Shown piece after piece: positions 29,138-42,922 of a stretch of DNA of 64,000 nucleotides (its first letter is position 1; each line of letters begins with the position of its first letter). The DNA comes from Cristatella mucedo (taxonomy: Eukaryota; Bryozoa; Phylactolaemata; Cristatellidae), in assembly GCA_009760855.2 (NCBI GenBank), contig WPIO01000106.1, positions 160,001-224,000 on the forward strand. The letters are read 5' to 3'. Under the pieces are notes generated by a model that worked only from the letters and a program-made list of their open reading frames with translations, had not been told where the DNA came from and made no database searches. The translations under genes were made by a program, and so were the position numbers.

Positions 29138-29178
29138 TTTTGCACGATCGAGATGCTCTGCATCTCGATCGTGCGAAA
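29138..29178. repeat. Hairpin, 19-bp arms, 3-nt loop
   Basis: Arms 29138-29156 and 29160-29178, with one mismatch; the core is GCACGATCGAGATGC. Confidence 0.93.
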
Positions 29179-29890
29179 TGGAAGCTGAAGAGTCGATTGC
29201 CACTGGTCCACGCTTCAGCGGGCCAGAATTAAAAAAAAGTCGGGCCAGCAATTCAGCAATTAAAATGCCTTCCGCTTCTTTTCGCTCTCCTCGCTCTACA
29301 GCTCTCCTTTCTCTACACTTAGACATTCCGGCTATCGGTAATTATGCCGCCGCCGTTGTTTTTCTCGTTGCGTAAATACAAAGGAATGCGCGAAAGTGTG
29401 CACCCACCACACCCCATTGGTCGGCTCGTCGAGACCTCGTTCTCGCTTCGTCTCGCGTCCGGTGCTCTCCGCCCGGCGCTGCAACTCGCTCCGGGCGCCC
29501 GTCGCCCGTTGAGACGATTCGAATTTGCGGGTGGGCGCGCCTTCACGATTCTGGATCTTTGGCGAAATCTGACCAGATGCTCCCGATACCGTGGAAAACG
29601 TCGGCGCCGTAGTGCGGCGCGAACGCTCTCCGGAGGTTCGCGCCGCTTTCTCCGCGCGGTGCAGCTCGGACCCCGACCTTTGGACGGATCGCGCGTCCGG
29701 CTTCACTTGGCCCAAGCTCGGCAACGACCAACCCCCCCCCCCCCGACCACTCTGTTCCCTTACCTAGCGACCGGCGCGGTTGACTGGAGTTCGCGGCGTT
29801 AGTCAGCCACCCTAGCGCGAAGATTTCGAGCGTCGGCCCTCCGCCTGACGAGTCCGCGCTGACGAGCGCGGAGCGGCGGCCACGCGCCGC

Positions 29891-29957
29891 CACAGAGGTC
29901 AGCGGTCACAGAGGTTACAGCGGCCACAGAGGTTACAGCGGCCACAGAGGTCAGCGC
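29891..29957. repeat. 18-bp tandem repeat
   Basis: Three to four copies of CACAGAGGTTACAGCGGC with variants. Confidence 0.85.
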
Positions 29958-30225
29958 CGCTGCGGCGGTCTCGTATTAACGACGCCACCTCAGCGTAAGA
30001 CGGGCGGATTATGGCGCGGGGCGGAAGCGGACGCTGCGCGGACGCGGCTGAACTGTCCGCCAGCCGCTTCCGGGCACCAGCCCTGCAACTGACGAAGAGA
30101 CGGAGAGAGGCCGGCAACCGTACGCTCAGTCGCCGCTGGCGAGGCTTGTTCGCTTGGTGGCGATGCCGAGTGATTAACCTCGGCAGGTGCACAAAGCAAC
30201 AGCAAGTGTTACGGCCACTTTCCTT

Positions 30226-30580
30226 CAGCGTTAGGATTGGCGTCACCTCGGTTAGTTTGCAGGCTCTGTTTTGGCTGTGGTTAGGATGCGCAGCTAATTG
30301 TATGAAAATATAATTAATATTATCAAAAGAATAATATATTTGTATAGCACCCTCAGAGAGCCGAATCTCTCTCTCTAGGCACTTTTACAGGTGCTGCATA
30401 TATAGCATTACCAAATGTTTGGTGGCAACATTCGCAAGCAGCAGGCATAGTGTAAGCAGGTACATACACACCAAGGACGAATCGCCAAGACCCACCAAAT
30501 GCTGTAATAAAAAGGTGCGTTTTAAGCTTCTTTTTAAATGTCAGATTAATTTGCACAGCGCAACAAGAGAACCTAATCTC
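30226..30580 (-). mobile_element. LINE 3' segment, right arm of a large inverted pair
   Basis: The reverse complement reproduces 27940-28290, including KKLKTHLFITAFGGSW, the GGCACTTTTACAGGTGC block and the non-LINE extension CAGCGTTAGGATTGGCGTCA. The arms share sequence outside the LINE, so this is a duplication of one insertion with its flank, not two independent insertions. Confidence 0.85.
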
Positions 30581-33235
30581 TTTTGCTTAGTAGTTAGCTT
30601 ACTAGGTAGTTACTACATGCCTTTTTGCATTGGGGAATAAGGTTCGCTACGCATATTTGTATGCAGTCGCCCCATTCAAATACCAGCGAACGCACCTACT
30701 CGCAAACTTGTTTACAATTCAATTATTAGAAATGCCTTTAGCAGTTACCTGCACACTTACATGCCTAAAGAAATACGTAGGATTTGATTGAAAGAACATC
30801 TGCTATTTAATGTCATGCAGTCGCCTGAGTACGTCGCGTTGCGGGTTCGGCGGAGGCGATCGGCCGCGCCCAATCTCCCGTCGGCGATCCGCTCGACTGC
30901 GCGGCCGCGTCACTTTCGTCCCTCGCGCCGGCGCCGCGAGACGAATGGCCGCCGCCGGAGCCTCTGCCTCCACTCCCCCAGCGCACCGCTGCGCAGAGAA
31001 TCGCAGCGGTGCGCACGGGAGGACGGCCGGATCCGCGCTAGGGCGGCGGCGGCCTCCGCATAGTGGCGGCGGCGGCTGCGGCGCCGCGAGGTTCGCAACT
31101 CCTCGCTGGCGTCTGCTTGAGGCGGACCGTTTCTGTAGGTCAGAGCGTGACCCCCCTCCCCCGTCCATTTACGCCTAGCGGCAGCGACGGGTAGTGTTCG
31201 CGAGCTGCGGGACCGGATCGGCGGCGGCGGCGATGCCGCGGCCATCAAGGCAGCCGCAGAGAGAGAGAGAGAGATAACAGCCGCCCAAATTAGAGCCCTG
31301 CGGCACCGCTCCGCTCGCGGGCGGGCGCTGCCGCCGCACGAGCCGCCCGCATTATAGCCACCCGCTAAGCCGCCGCGGCCGCAGGCCGCGACGCCCGGTA
31401 GGACGAAGCAAACAAAAGCTCGAAGCGCCGGCGGTGGCGCAAGCGACGGCGCTCGGCTGCCGACCGGAACAGCGCGGAGCCAGGGGTCGGGGCCGCTCGC
31501 GCTGCCGCGCCGGCGGCGGCAGCGGCGGCGGCGGCGGCGCTGGCTTGCGGAGTGGCCGCCGGCGTAGCCGACGGGACGGGAGAGCGACCGATGCAGAGGG
31601 AGCAGAGCGACCGCCCTGGCCAAGCGGCGGATCTCACGGAGAAAGGGGCTCAAGCTCGCCGGGGGGGAGGCAGCGGGTCACCCTCCGCCGCCGCCGCGCT
31701 TGGATAGACGATGCGATGCGGTTTCGCCGCCCGCCAGCACCTCCCCCCCCCCCCCGCTTCCCGGAGCTGCCGCGTCACGCTTGGCCGGCCGCGCAGCCAG
31801 GCCGAGTCGAGCTCATTAAATTATACGACTCGGCCCGGAACGAGGCCCTCGCGCGCTCGCTTCCGAAGAGCAATTAATTTATACAGGCGACGGACGACAA
31901 ACAAAGGTCGCCGCTATGGCGGCGGCGGCGGCGGCGGGCCCCCGGCTCCCGCAGCGGCGGCGTCGGGGCCGCGACGCCGCCGCCTGCGACGTCCGCGGAG
32001 CGGACGCGGCGCGCACAGCACAGAGCGGCGCGCACAGCACGGAGCAGCGCTGGAGCCGGCTCGGCCGTGTCGTCTGCTATCGATGCTGCGCGCGCAGGCG
32101 GCGCTTCTGGGGCGCGAGTCGCGGCAACCGGAGAAGACTGGGATGCTGGCAAGGTCGGTCAGGTGGCCCGCGGGGTCGCGGTCCACTTGCCGCCGCCGCC
32201 GCCGCCGGAACGTGCGGCAGCGCTGGCGTCGGAAGCCGCTAGAAACACGCTCGAAACCGCCGACAGGCAGCAGACAGGGTGCGTTGGGCGCTGCGCGCTC
32301 GCCGAACGCCCGCCCTCCTTTCTTCACTGTACGCCGGAAGCGACTTCGAGAGCGGCGGCGGTCGCTTTCGTCGTTCTATCTTCCGCTGCGGTAGCGAATT
32401 CCAGCGATTTCTAGAACCAGAAAAACTTCAATCGATCATCACTACTCGTGGCCGGACGAGCGCTCCGACTGCGGAGCTGGGCGGCACTCATTCTTCATCC
32501 GGAATGACCTTCGAATGGCCTTCCGAATATCGTAGGTCGGCGGTTGCCAGCGAAGACAGCAATAGAGCGGAGATGTTGTATATAAAGCTTGCATGATGTT
32601 ATATATAGAGCGGGGATGTTGTACGGCAAAGTCTGCAAAGAGCGTCGCGTGCGACCGGTCCGCGAGCTGGAGGATGAGCGACGCTTGGAATATGCAGAAC
32701 CGCATCTCGCGAGACGTCGGCGAAGGGCGAGGGCTCGGCGGCGGCGGCAGGACGGGGGCGAGGCGCTGGTGGCGCTCACCCGCAGTCGCTCGCCCGCTTC
32801 CACGAATGCATTCAATCCGCTCGACTCGCTGTTGCGGTGCGAGCGGAAGCGTCGACCCTTCCGTCGCCGCGACTTTGCTGCTCCGCGAGGAATGAAGTGC
32901 AAACGAGCGGACATTGAGGAGCATCGTAAAAAGAAAAAGGTAGGAAAAAAAGGGAAGCACCGGCGAACTAATTTTCTCCACGTGCGCGACAATCCGAATG
33001 CAGCCGACAAACCGGTCGCAGCGAGGAGGAGGCGTGGTGGCGTGGCGCTCCGACGCGGCGCAGCGTCTCTCGAAGGAAGGTGAAGTTCTCTCCGAGGTCT
33101 CTCGAAGAGCGCGGCTAGGCTAGTGGCACCAAAGGTCACTCGAGAATAGCCCGCCCCGTGCAGGCGGCGTGGCTCGAGCACACGAGCCATGCGGCGTAGG
33201 AGCGAGTGCCCTCTACCGCCAGGCCCCCGTTCGCC
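30581..33235. other. CpG-rich block, no gene recognised
   Basis: GGC/GCC-rich sequence with many overlapping Arg/Ala/Gly ORFs on both strands, the expected result of few stop codons at high GC. It could be a CpG island or promoter of an unseen gene. Confidence 0.45.
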
Positions 33236-33486
33236 GGTCCGCGGAGGAGCCGCGGAGGAGCCGCGGAGGAGCCGCGGAGGAGCCGCGGAGGAGCCGCGGA
33301 GGAGCCGCGGAGGAGCCGCGGAGGAGCCGCGGAGGAGCCGCGGAGGAGCCGCGGAGGAGCCGCGGAGGAGCCGCGGAGCCGAGGAGCCGCGGAGGAGCCG
33401 CGGAGGAGCCGCGGAGGAGCCGCGGAGGAGCCGCGGAGGAGCCGCGGAGGAGCCGCGGAGGAGCCGCGGAGGAGCCGCGGAGGAGA
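33236..33486. repeat. 11-bp tandem repeat, GCCGCGGAGGA, about 23 copies
   Basis: Nearly perfect array with one shortened junction near 33375. Eleven is not a multiple of three, so every frame cycles through the same peptide with period 33. It is open in several frames and gives the long Arg/Gly/Ala ORFs on both strands. Each unit contains CCGCGG. Confidence 0.95.
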
Positions 33487-33501
33487 GGGAAGACGTGGCG
33501 G

Positions 33502-33553
33502 AAGAGGCCTCAAACCTCCAGGCGCACGGGCGCCTGGCGGTTTGAGGCCTCTT
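33502..33553. repeat. Hairpin with 15 + 8 bp arms
   Basis: Outer arms 33502-33516 (AAGAGGCCTCAAACC) and 33539-33553; inner arms 33518-33525 and 33530-33537 (CCAGGCGC). It starts 15 bp after the 11-bp tandem array. Confidence 0.93.
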
Positions 33554-34140
33554 TGCATCCACATCGAATGAGAGGGCCTGTGCGGTCTGGGTGGCAGGGG
33601 ACTGGGAATAAGAGCGTGGCAGCTGCAAGGCGCAACGTCAGGCCGCGTCAGCCAGTCGAGCCCGGATCGCCGAGGCACTGGCGCCGCGGCGTGCTGGCGA
33701 TCAGGCGCTACGCAGCCAGCCACCCACCTCGACTTACCCGCCCCTCCCTAAGCAGGCCACCGCAGCCGCCGAACCCGCCGAAGCCGCCGCCGGCTGGCAC
33801 TGAAGACGCCCTCCTGACGCGACGCACCGCCCTGCCACCCGGCCGATGCCAGCGAGGACGCCGCCGCCGCCGACTTGCGGACGCGCGTGTCATTCGGCTG
33901 CCAGCTGCCTGTCACAGGCCGCTTATCCGCGCCGCCGTCGGCATCGGCGCGTCCCCCGGGGTGGCGAGCGCCGCTGAGCCGCCGCCGCCGGTGCTGGGGA
34001 GGCGCTCGACCGGCCCTTTCGATCGAAGTCGTCCGCCCGGTCCGCCGCCGAGCCGCGGCTCATTTGCAGCGGCGGCGGCAGCGGCGGCGGCTGCTGCTGC
34101 CTGCTGCTGCCTGCTGAGCCTCCAGAGCTCTACCCATAGA

Positions 34141-34182
34141 GCTCCCTGCTCCGCCGCAGCGACCGACGGCGGAGCAGGGAGC
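34141..34182. repeat. Perfect hairpin, 16-bp arms, 10-nt loop
   Basis: Arms 34141-34156 (GCTCCCTGCTCCGCCG) and 34167-34182. Confidence 0.95.
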
Positions 34183-34897
34183 GACGGACGAGCGCCGCGC
34201 GACGCAGGTCTCGTTCGGCGGGCGGCAGCCGACGCCATCTCGCCGGGCGACCGTCGCGTGGCTCGGACGGTCGCCTCGCGGCAGCTGAGAATAGCTTCAA
34301 AGGCGAAGCGAGCGGCGGTGTTGGGGCGGCGAATCGCGCGCCGCCCGCCATCTTCGGCGCTCGATTCGAGCGGAGGCTCCGTTTACTGGCCTTCTGCATC
34401 CGGACTGCTGCGCGCGAGCCAGGACGCGCGCTTGCTCGCGCGCTCACGCTAGTATATCGCGCTAGTCAATCCCGGCTGGCCGTGTGCGCAGGCGCTGGCA
34501 GTGCGGGTGGGAGGAGGTGGGCGTTGCGGGAGGGAGGAGTCCCCGGTCCTCCTCCCTCGGATCGACGCGAAGGGATCGGCTCCTGCAGCCTTTCCACGAC
34601 GTCCGCTGCTTCTGGGAAGGTTTCTTACTTACGCTCTTAGATGATGCGCGGCGTTCGGGAGAAGAAAGAGAGACCCGCGGCTCGCTCTTCTCCGGAAGAG
34701 GCCTTAATGAGAAGAGCTCTTCTCTGGAAGAGGCCTTAAACAGGAGAGCTGGGGGGAGCGCTCAAGCTCCGACGGTCGTGTCGGCAGGCTTGCCTCACGA
34801 AAAGGCCTCTCCAAACTGAATACGATCAACCCCTACAGTCAGCTAGGCTTGTTAATTGGTCCGTTGGTCCGTACCTGACAAACGCACACGAGCGCGT

Positions 34898-34898
<1 letters not shown>

Positions 34899-34942
<44 letters not shown>
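34899..34942. repeat. (CA)22 microsatellite
   Basis: Twenty-two CA units just upstream of the RLE-type LINE 3' end. Confidence 0.95.
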
Positions 34943-34943
<1 letters not shown>

Positions 34944-34953
34944 CACCGACGAT

Positions 34954-35169
34954 GGAGCTTGCCTGGCGAACCTCGGCATCCCACGGAGGAGAGAACGGCA
35001 CTGAGGCAGCACTGCGACTCCTACCGACTCGGAAGCCGCGCGCTCCCTGGTCCTGAACCGGGGAGGCGCGGGCAGCAGCACCCGCGACCCCGGCAGGGCA
35101 GGGCACCGCTGGCTGTATGCAAGTTTAATATTCTAATAAATAAATAAATAAATATATATATATATATAT
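34954..35169 (+). mobile_element. RLE-type LINE 3' end with (AATA)n tail
   Basis: GGAGCTTGCCTGGCGAACCT, TGGTCCTGAACCGGGGAGGC and ACCCCGGCAGGGCAGGGCAC end in (AAAT)n/(AT)n at about 35145-35169. It is homologous, in reverse, to 35310-35500, which carries enough coding sequence for classification. Confidence 0.6.
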
Positions 35170-35309
35170 GCATATACATATCTCTACTAATTCAAGAGAG
35201 AAAATCCATCGCGGCAAAAGACGGCGCACTAGCGTCACGTGGAAAAATATAATATATATATATATATACATGTTATCGAGAAAAATATTCTTAACTAGTA
35301 TATAAATAT

Positions 35310-35650
35310 ATTAGCCGGCGGCGCCCTGTCCTGCCAGGGTTGAGCGTGCTACCCGGGCCTCCCGGTTCAGAAACAGGGACCGTACGGCTCCGAGCCAGTA
35401 ATGGCGTCGGATACGCCGTGCCGCCTCAAAGCCGTCCTCTCCGAGCATGGGATGCCGAGTTCGGCCAGGCAAGCTCCATTGCCTGGCCACCAGCTGCCGA
35501 GAGCCTCGACCACCAAGGGCCTCACCACTGCCGACCGGTAGCCAGCGGTCAAGGAAGACCGGGCAATGGCTGCATATTTATCGGCCTTGCTCCGGGCCAC
35601 CTCAATCAAGCATCCTCGCTGCTGTCGAATGGTCACATCCACACATTCAT
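35310..35650 (-). mobile_element. RLE-type (R2/NeSL/HERO-like) LINE C-terminal fragment
   Basis: On the minus strand it encodes VDVTI-like MDVTIRQQRGCLIEVARSKA, then DKYAAIARSSL, VVRPLVVEALGSWWPGNGAC and LAELGIPCSERTALRRH. The DVTI...K..KY...V.P.VVEALG order is what I know from the C-terminus (restriction-like endonuclease region) of R2-group non-LTR elements. The end CCGGCAGGACAGGGCG (reverse) is shared with 35.1 and 28.3 kb. The family call is by motif memory only. Confidence 0.55.
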
Positions 35651-35679
35651 CACATCCACAATTACTAAATCACACACAT

Positions 35680-35686
<7 letters not shown>

Positions 35687-35738
<52 letters not shown>
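35687..35738. repeat. (TA)n microsatellite
   Basis: About 25 TA units between an RLE-type LINE fragment and a SINE fragment. Confidence 0.95.
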
Positions 35739-35739
<1 letters not shown>

Positions 35740-35741
<2 letters not shown>

Positions 35742-35825
35742 AACATCCTTAACGGCTATCGCCTCCTTGCAGTGGGCAATAAAGCATGGCCGCCTGCAGG
35801 ACTCGAACCAACGATCAGCAAACGC
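35740..35825 (-). mobile_element. SINE family 1 fragment, minus strand
   Basis: CCTTAACGGCTATCGCCTCC, TTGCAGTGGGCAATAAAGC and the reversed box B CTGCAGGACTCGAACCAAC follow directly on a (TA)n tract. Confidence 0.55.
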
Positions 35826-36438
35826 GAGCGAGGAAGTATAGTGCTCATGCCAGCACAGTACGGCACAAGGGAGACACAGGTTAGTAGAGCCTCAGGCTTG
35901 TACGCTTCGCGCACCGAAGCATGCGTAGTTGAGCACGAAAGGTGCACGATCACAAATACGGCGCGCTCCCGGGGGCGAAAGGGGAAGCCGAACGAAGTCC
36001 GCATTTCGGTAGCCGGGACTTGTCTGACGCAACGCGCGCGCACGGCAGCCTCCGTCGAGGTCAAAGTGCAGCCCGCAGCGCACCCTAATGCTGGCTGCGC
36101 GGCGTTGCTCCTCGCTGCCACGTCGTCACTGGCGGCTCGCTCGCCCATTGTGCGCGACCGAGCGCAACCGCCGCCGCTGGCGTCACGCCTGGCCAGCGCT
36201 GCTCCAGCCGCCGCGGCGCCGCCCGCGGCTTCTTAGCGCTGCGGCTTCTTAGCGCTGCGCGGCGCCGCCGCAGCGCCCGGAGCGCTGCGGCGGCGCCGCG
36301 CCCTGCCTTTTCAAGCGACGGCCGACGCCGAGAAAACAGCCGGCTAGCGCGGGCCAACAACGGCGCCCCGCGCTCGCCGGCGCCGGCCTTTTGTTTGCCG
36401 CGCCGAGGCCGCCTCACGAGCGCGTCCGTACGCAGGGT

Positions 36439-36440
<2 letters not shown>

Positions 36441-36478
<38 letters not shown>

Positions 36479-36480
36479 GC
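36441..36480. repeat. (GCC)n microsatellite
   Basis: About 13 GCC units in a CpG-rich block. Confidence 0.9.
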
Positions 36481-36994
36481 GGCGGTGGAACCTCAGGGCC
36501 CAGGATGGTGACCGCGATCCAGACTTCGCGGAGAGTAAGCCGGTCGGTCACCCGGTGCTCGCGCGCGCTGCAGCCGCGGTGCAGCGAGCGAGCGAGCGCG
36601 CGCGTGCGGGCGATGAGGAGTCAGCGGATGCCGCAAGGCGGTACCGCCGGGTGCGCGGCGGCGGCCGCTCTCTCGGCTCTGACCCGTGACGCGACAGGAT
36701 TAGCCAAACGGAACCCGCAGGGAAGCGCCGGGCGGGCGGGCGGGCGGGGGGGAAGGTCAAACGAGCATTATCCACCGACCCTTCAATTCTGCCTCCCCTC
36801 CGAAAGCCCGGGAGGGTCTACACGACTTCTCTACAAGCGGCGGCGGGGGGGGGGGGGCAGCTTCGGCGTGACGACGCACCAGTTTTTCAAGAGGGGGATA
36901 ACTACTTTTTTTTTTGACGGGGGGGGGCTATCGCCAGCCAGCTCGAGGGAGATCTGCGGCCGTTTCAGCGCCATGGCAATTACCCGACAGGTCT

Positions 36995-37006
36995 ATTATT
37001 ATTTTC

Positions 37007-37037
<31 letters not shown>

Positions 37038-37045
37038 GTTATTGT
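36995..37045. repeat. (ATT)n microsatellite
   Basis: About 15 ATT units, slightly interrupted; it may be a relic LINE tail, but no LINE body is attached. Confidence 0.85.
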
Positions 37046-37205
37046 TTCGCTAATGGGCGGTCGTATTCTAAGGGTCGCCGAACATAGGAAACTCGTTCCA
37101 GTCAGGTTTAATGGGGGGCGGCTCCCTGTCGAGCAGTAGGCACTCAAAATGTGGAAACAACATAGGCTGGATAGACGCTCGACCATGCGGGCGACGCGGC
37201 TGGCG

Positions 37206-37239
37206 GCTCGGCGCCGGCGCCCGGGCGCCGGCGCCGAGC
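37206..37239. repeat. Perfect 34-bp palindrome
   Basis: Symmetric about 37222/37223 with no loop; the left arm is GCTCGGCGCCGGCGCCC. Confidence 0.95.
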
Positions 37240-37686
37240 GGCCAGCAGTCCGCCGACTTGCCGGCCGGTCGGAGGCGGCGAGTCGAGACTCGAACTCCGG
37301 CGCCGCCGCCGCCCGCACGGTCGCGGCAGCGCCGATTCTCGAGTCTCGCTGTCGCCGTCGCAGGCGCGGCTCGGCGGCTGGATGGCGGCGGGCGGTCGGG
37401 CGGAAGAGCGCCCTAAGCGTATGCAGGGGTCGCGCGGCGCCACTTTCGCGCGAGTGAGTCCACGGCTGCGCCCGCCGCGAGCGTCGCCGCCGCCCAGTCG
37501 CCGGAGCGTTGCCCCGCAGGCGCGCACGCGCTCGCGCCGCTTCCTTCGACGTTGGACGGGCGCGGCCCCTGCCGCGGCCTCTGCGAGCCGCCGGCGCGGC
37601 CGCTGACGTCGAACCGTCACGGTCGCAACTGGTCGCACGCCATCGGTCGGCCGATCTCCAGCCCGATCGTCCCGATTTGTCTCCTC

Positions 37687-38013
37687 CGCCATCACCCCTC
37701 CGTCCATCGCCGCCATCACCCCTCCGTCCACCGCCGCCATCACCCCTCCGTCCATCGCCGCCATCACTCCTCCATCCATCGCCGCCATCACTCCTCCGTC
37801 TATCGCCGCCATCACCCCTCCGTCCATCGCCGCCATCACTCCTCCATCCATCGCCGCCATCACTCCTCCGTCTATCGCCGCCATCACCCCTCCGTCCATC
37901 GCCGCCATCACTCCTCCATCCATCGCCGCCATCACTCCTCCGTCTATCGCCGCCATCACCCCTCCGTCCATCGCCGCCATCACCCCACCGTCCATCGCCG
38001 CCATCACCCCACC
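37687..38013. repeat. 24-bp minisatellite with 72-bp higher-order structure
   Basis: About 14 units starting CGCCGCCATCAC(C/T)CCTCC. Variant units recur in a fixed order of three (ATCC, GTCT, then GTCC types) repeated three times, a higher-order repeat. The unit length is a multiple of three and keeps frames open on both strands. Confidence 0.93.
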
Positions 38014-39239
38014 GTCGCGTGCGCCGACTGGAGTAGTAGCGGCATCGGCGGCAAGCTATGGCGGCGAGATGCGCTCCGGTGCGCCGGAAAGAGCTGCGGC
38101 GGCGAGGCGGCGGCGGTGACGAGGAGGTGGTTTCCGAGGAAATCGTCACTCGCTACCCGGAAAGCGGCTGCTCGCCGCCGCTGAGGACTGCGTCTGAGGG
38201 AGCTTGCGGCCGCCTCTGATCGGCGGAGCTGCGGGTCTGGAGCCCGACCGAGGGGCAACGCGACAGAAACAAACCGTTTTGGATATCGTCCGCTCCGCGA
38301 AATGCAGGGAGGGGAGAAAGCGCGGCTGCGACGTAGCGCATTTTTCCGTTTGGCGGTATTCTGCGGCCGTAAGGGCGCGGGAGCTATTCTACAGAGACGG
38401 AGGAAGCAAACTTAGCGAGTCCCCGCACGCGCGCTCACGCGATTCGGCGCCAGGCACCGGACGCGCGGTTCCGCCCAGGCGGAAGCGGTAGGCCGCCAAG
38501 CCGCCGCGCGGCCCGACGACTGGACGCCCGCGGCTCCGCAGGAGGAAGCGCCGCCGCGCGCTAAAGGAAGCATTGCGGCGTTAGTTGACTTGCGGCGGCA
38601 ACTGTGATCGGCCGCATGGAAACGGTGGCGGCGGCAACTCGACATGCGAACCGGCGGCCGCGATCTGCCGAGCGCGCCGGCGGCCGGCTCCGGAGTTCCG
38701 CCGGGCGACAGGCGGCTAAGCAATTAATCTCCGGATTTTGGCGACGGCCGCCCGGCGCCAAGGCAGGCGGCTGCCGCATCGGGCGGCCGACCGGCGGCAG
38801 CGGTGGCCGCTCACCGGCGGGACCGGCTGGCGGTGCGGTGTGGCCGCCGCCAGTGGCTTGCGGCGGCTTTGCGGAGCCACCCGCCGCTACGAATGGTCGC
38901 CGCTAGGTGGCCCCGACCGAGTAGCGCAGATCGGAGATTGCCGGGAGGGGTGGGGGATCGCCGAGGCAAACGAGGCAGCGACGGGCGGCATGGCGTCGGA
39001 GCCCGTCGACGGCTAGCGAGAGCCCTTGCCGCAGCCGATCGCTACGCGGCTGTCGCGTCCGGACGCCGCGCCGCCGCCGCCGCTGCAGGCGCGCGTGCGC
39101 TTCGAGCGTTGCGCGGCGGGCGCTGAGCGATGCAGTTCGTCGGTGGTGACGGCGCGGTCTGCTTCGATTAAGCGATATACGATGTGAAAGAGACGAGCTG
39201 CGAACCCTCAGACCGCAGTAGCGGTCTTCACGCCGAGCG
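38014..39239. other. CpG-rich block, no gene recognised
   Basis: GCC/CGG-rich unique sequence; the ORFs are compositional. Confidence 0.45.
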
Positions 39240-39362
39240 CGGCTGCACTGTAACGAAGCACCATTCAATTGCATTTCCCTTTGCAGGAATATGTAAAGCG
39301 CCTAGAGAGAGATTGAGTTCTCCGAGGGCGCTTTATCAAGTGCATTATTATTATTATTATTA
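39240..39362 (+). mobile_element. L2/CR1-like LINE 3' end with (TTA)n tail
   Basis: The segment reads CACCATTCAATTGCATTTCC, then GTAAAGCGCCTAGAGAGAG, GAGGGCGCTTTATCAAGTGC and (ATT)n to 39361. It is the cleanest view of the 3' terminus of this family in the window. Confidence 0.85.
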
Positions 39363-39539
39363 CGTTCGCGTGCGACGCCCCCGCCGCCGTCGCCTCCGCC
39401 GCCGCCGCCATTCAGCATAGTCTCAGCGAGGAGCTGGCCCGAGCAGCCCTCACCATGCGTCGCCGTGTTGCTCGTGACCTTGCAACCGTGGTTTATACTT
39501 GCCTGAACCGTGCATTTAGAGCGACAGAGATTGATTGAT

Positions 39540-40095
39540 AGATATTGAGAGAGGAGAGAGAGAGAGAGATTGTGAGCGGGAGATACATGGATGGGGAGAA
39601 AGAGAGAGAATGACGGAGACAGGGAGGGAGGGAGATTGAGCGAGCGAGAGATAGGAGGGAGGCAGAAAGAGAGAGGGTGAGAGCGAGAGCCAATGAGAGC
39701 GAGGAAGAGAGGGAGAGAGGGAGGGGGAGAGAGAGGGGGAGAGAGAGGGGGGGTAGCAATAAAACGAAAAGAAAGACATATATAGCTCAGTGGAGAGAAC
39801 GATACGCAGAGAGAGGGAGAGAGAGGGGGGAGCAATAAAAAGAGACAGAGAGAGAGAAAGGAAGCTGGAAGGGAGAAGGGAGAACGCGCGAGAGCAAGAG
39901 AATGACACAAGAGAGATGAAGGGAAAGAAAATGAGAGAGGAAAGAGAGTGAGATTAAGAAGGAAAATGACAAAAGGAAAAAAGAGCGAAAGAGGGAGAGG
40001 GGGAGGGTGAGAGAGCGGAAACGAGAGAGTGCGAGAAAGTAAGAGAAGAAAGATGGAGACATATATAGCTCAGTGGAGAGAACGATACGCAGAGA

Positions 40096-40135
<40 letters not shown>
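39540..40135. repeat. Purine-rich (GA) region with a duplicated block
   Basis: GA/GGGA-rich sequence of about 600 bases. A block of about 48 bp starting GACATATATAGCTCAGTGGA occurs at 39775-39824 and again at 40058-40106, separated by about 280 bp. Its TAGCTCAGTGG resembles a tRNA A box, but no B box follows. Confidence 0.85.

Positions 40136-42922
<2,787 letters not shown>

Larger units (their letters stand above)
28351..30225. other. Spacer of the large inverted pair, GC-rich
   Basis: About 1.9 kb that would form the loop of the inverted pair. It turns from AT-rich to CpG-rich at about 28.6 kb. It contains a hairpin at 29.14 kb and an 18-bp tandem repeat. Short ORFs are compositional. Confidence 0.5.
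35826..37686. other. CpG-rich block with homopolymer G runs
   Basis: Includes a poly-G run near 36845, a perfect palindrome at 37.2 kb and (GCC)n. No domain was recognised in any frame. Confidence 0.45.

Noticed and set aside
32495-33628. 377-codon minus-strand ORF
   Set aside because: It runs through the 11-bp array and CpG-rich sequence; no motif, no splice logic, and competing frames are open.
33169-34452. 427-codon + strand ORF
   Set aside because: The first third is the 11-bp array and the rest is Arg/Ala/Pro-rich GC sequence with no domain; overlapping long minus-strand ORFs show the same compositional effect.
37687-38013. Possible CRISPR array
   Set aside because: Units are contiguous tandem repeats with no unique spacers, in a eukaryotic genome with no cas genes.
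36980-38149. 389-codon minus-strand ORF (Gly/Asp/Arg repeats)
   Set aside because: Generated by the 24-bp minisatellite; other frames across it are also open on both strands.
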